From the NCBI GenBank assembly GCA_947628355.1, contig CANQZO010000129.1, positions 1 through 5,571 on the forward strand: a stretch of 5,571 nucleotides of DNA, in the 5' to 3' direction. The position numbers and the translations under genes were made by a program. Each line of letters begins with the position of its first letter. Within the stretch, counting starts at the first letter, position 1. Under the pieces are notes generated by a model. The model was not told the origin of the DNA and made no database searches. It saw nothing but the letters and a program-made list of their open reading frames with translations. Of this stretch, positions 4,972-5,571 are shown in pieces. The DNA is from Candidatus Gastranaerophilales bacterium (GTDB lineage Bacteria > Cyanobacteriota > Vampirovibrionia > Gastranaerophilales > Gastranaerophilaceae).

Positions 4972-5571
4972 TTATACATTCCATTTGACTCTTGACGGTA
5001 CTACCGTTACCAGTTTACCCTCCGGCCCCGGTACTGAGCCTTTTATGAGTAATAAATTGTTTTCACTGTCTATTCTTACTACCGTAAGTTTTGTTATTGT
5101 GACTCTTTCATTACCCATATTCCCTGCCATTCTTTTACCTTTTATTACTCGGCCGGGTGTTGTTCCTGCACCAATAGAACCGGGTTCTCTGTGATTTTTT
5201 GAACCGTGTGCCATTGGTCCTCTTCCAAAGTTCCATCTTTTTACAGTACCTTGGAAGCCTTTTCCGATTGATGTTCCCGTTACATCTACTTTCGTTCCTT
5301 CGGTCAATACGCTTAAATCTATTGTTTGACCTACTTGATAGTTTTCGGGATTATCTAATCTGAATTCTTGTAAATGTCTGAAATTTTCTAATCCGTTTTT
5401 CTTAAAATGTCCGATTTGTGCTTTTGTTAAATGCTTTTCCTTTGCAGGTACTACGCCTACCTGAATTGCATTATAACCGTCTGAATCTACAGTCTTTACT
5501 TGTGTTACTGTTAACGGATTAACTTTTATTACTGTTACGGGAATTGCAAGTCCTTGTTCATTGAATACTTG
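4972..5571 (-). CDS. rplC: 50S ribosomal protein L3, N-terminus cut by the right edge
   Basis: L3 is a primary 23S rRNA-binding protein whose extended loop reaches toward the peptidyl transferase centre. The frame is open from the last base of the window to the TAA at 4974..4972, giving 199 residues. It begins QVFNEQGLAIPVTVIKVNPL, matching the family just after the usual GKKLGMT start, so about 13 N-terminal residues lie outside. Later landmarks are DGYNAIQVGV near 31-40, GTSIGKGFQGTVKRWNFGRG, HGSKNHREPGSIGAGTTPGR and KRMAGNMGNERVTITKL, ending SRVKWNV. The glutamine methylated in E. coli L3 (Q150) lies in the corresponding HGS to RMAG loop, but no Gln is visible there. A TTG at 5307..5305 could be misread as a start; it is an internal Leu codon. 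The cyanobacterial-type cluster often begins at rplC, but that cannot be seen here. Confidence 0.98.
   Translation of the reverse strand, partial: QVFNEQGLAIPVTVIKVNPLTVTQVKTVDSDGYNAIQVGVVPAKEKHLTKAQIGHFKKNGLENFRHLQEFRLDNPENYQVGQTIDLSVLTEGTKVDVTGTSIGKGFQGTVKRWNFGRGPMAHGSKNHREPGSIGAGTTPGRVIKGKRMAGNMGNERVTITKLTVVRIDSENNLLLIKGSVPGPEGKLVTVVPSRVKWNV

Noticed and set aside
5305..5307. TTG as the start of a shortened L3
   Set aside because: The frame stays open for 88 more codons to the right edge and those residues (QVFNEQGLAIPVTVIKV onward) match the L3 N-terminal region, so TTG is an internal Leu codon.
1..5571. A novel defence, mobile or biosynthetic system hidden in the window
   Set aside because: Essentially all bases from 63 to 5571 are accounted for by collinear, full-length ribosomal protein genes with short spacers. 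No transposase, CRISPR repeat, tRNA-like fold or unknown gene was seen on either strand.

Overview
The window is a stretch of a bacterial S10-spc type ribosomal protein gene cluster. Every gene lies on the minus strand, so transcription runs from the right edge to the left. In transcription order: rplC (L3, cut by the right edge), rplD (L4), rplW (L23), rplB (L2), rpsS (S19), rplV (L22), rpsC (S3), rplP (L16), rpmC (L29), rpsQ (S17), rplN (L14) and rplX (L24). After rplX comes a short GC-richer spacer and possibly the first three codons of the next gene, where rplE (L5) would be expected.

The DNA is AT-rich. The proteins, remembered against known families, look most like the cyanobacterial versions: L14 has RFDENAAVIIN and an ELRDKNFMKIISLAPEV end, L16 has LQAQDPAWITSRQIEAARRA and WVAVVKPGRILFEI, and L3 and L4 have GSIGAGTTPGRV and GTGRARAGSIRSP. 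Low GC with cyanobacterial-type ribosomal proteins suggests a non-photosynthetic relative of Cyanobacteria (Melainabacteria/Vampirovibrionia, for example Gastranaerophilales). This is an inference from pattern memory; no tree was computed.

The genes are packed tightly. Gaps run from a 1-base overlap (rplD/rplW, TAATG) to 47 bases (rplC/rplD), and most starts have a clear AGGAG or AAGGA Shine-Dalgarno site, often inside the end of the preceding gene. I see no promoter, terminator, mobile element, CRISPR array or RNA gene, and no gene-free stretch above 300 bases. The promoter and any L4-responsive leader would lie beyond the right edge. The products join the early and middle steps of 30S and 50S assembly: L3, L4, L22, L24 and L29 bind 23S rRNA, L22, L23, L24 and L29 ring the exit tunnel, L2 and L16 border the peptidyl transferase centre, and S3, S17 and S19 belong to the 30S subunit.

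I found no new biological system. The points that merit a second look are modest: the GC-rich, repeat-like left 62 bases, which may be a dispersed intergenic element at a contig break; a 3-residue insertion and a Pro-to-Ile change in S19; a Cys in the L2 catalytic-site loop; the four-cysteine zinc-ribbon form of L24; a stop-codon set with no TGA; and a short purine-rich direct repeat before rplD.
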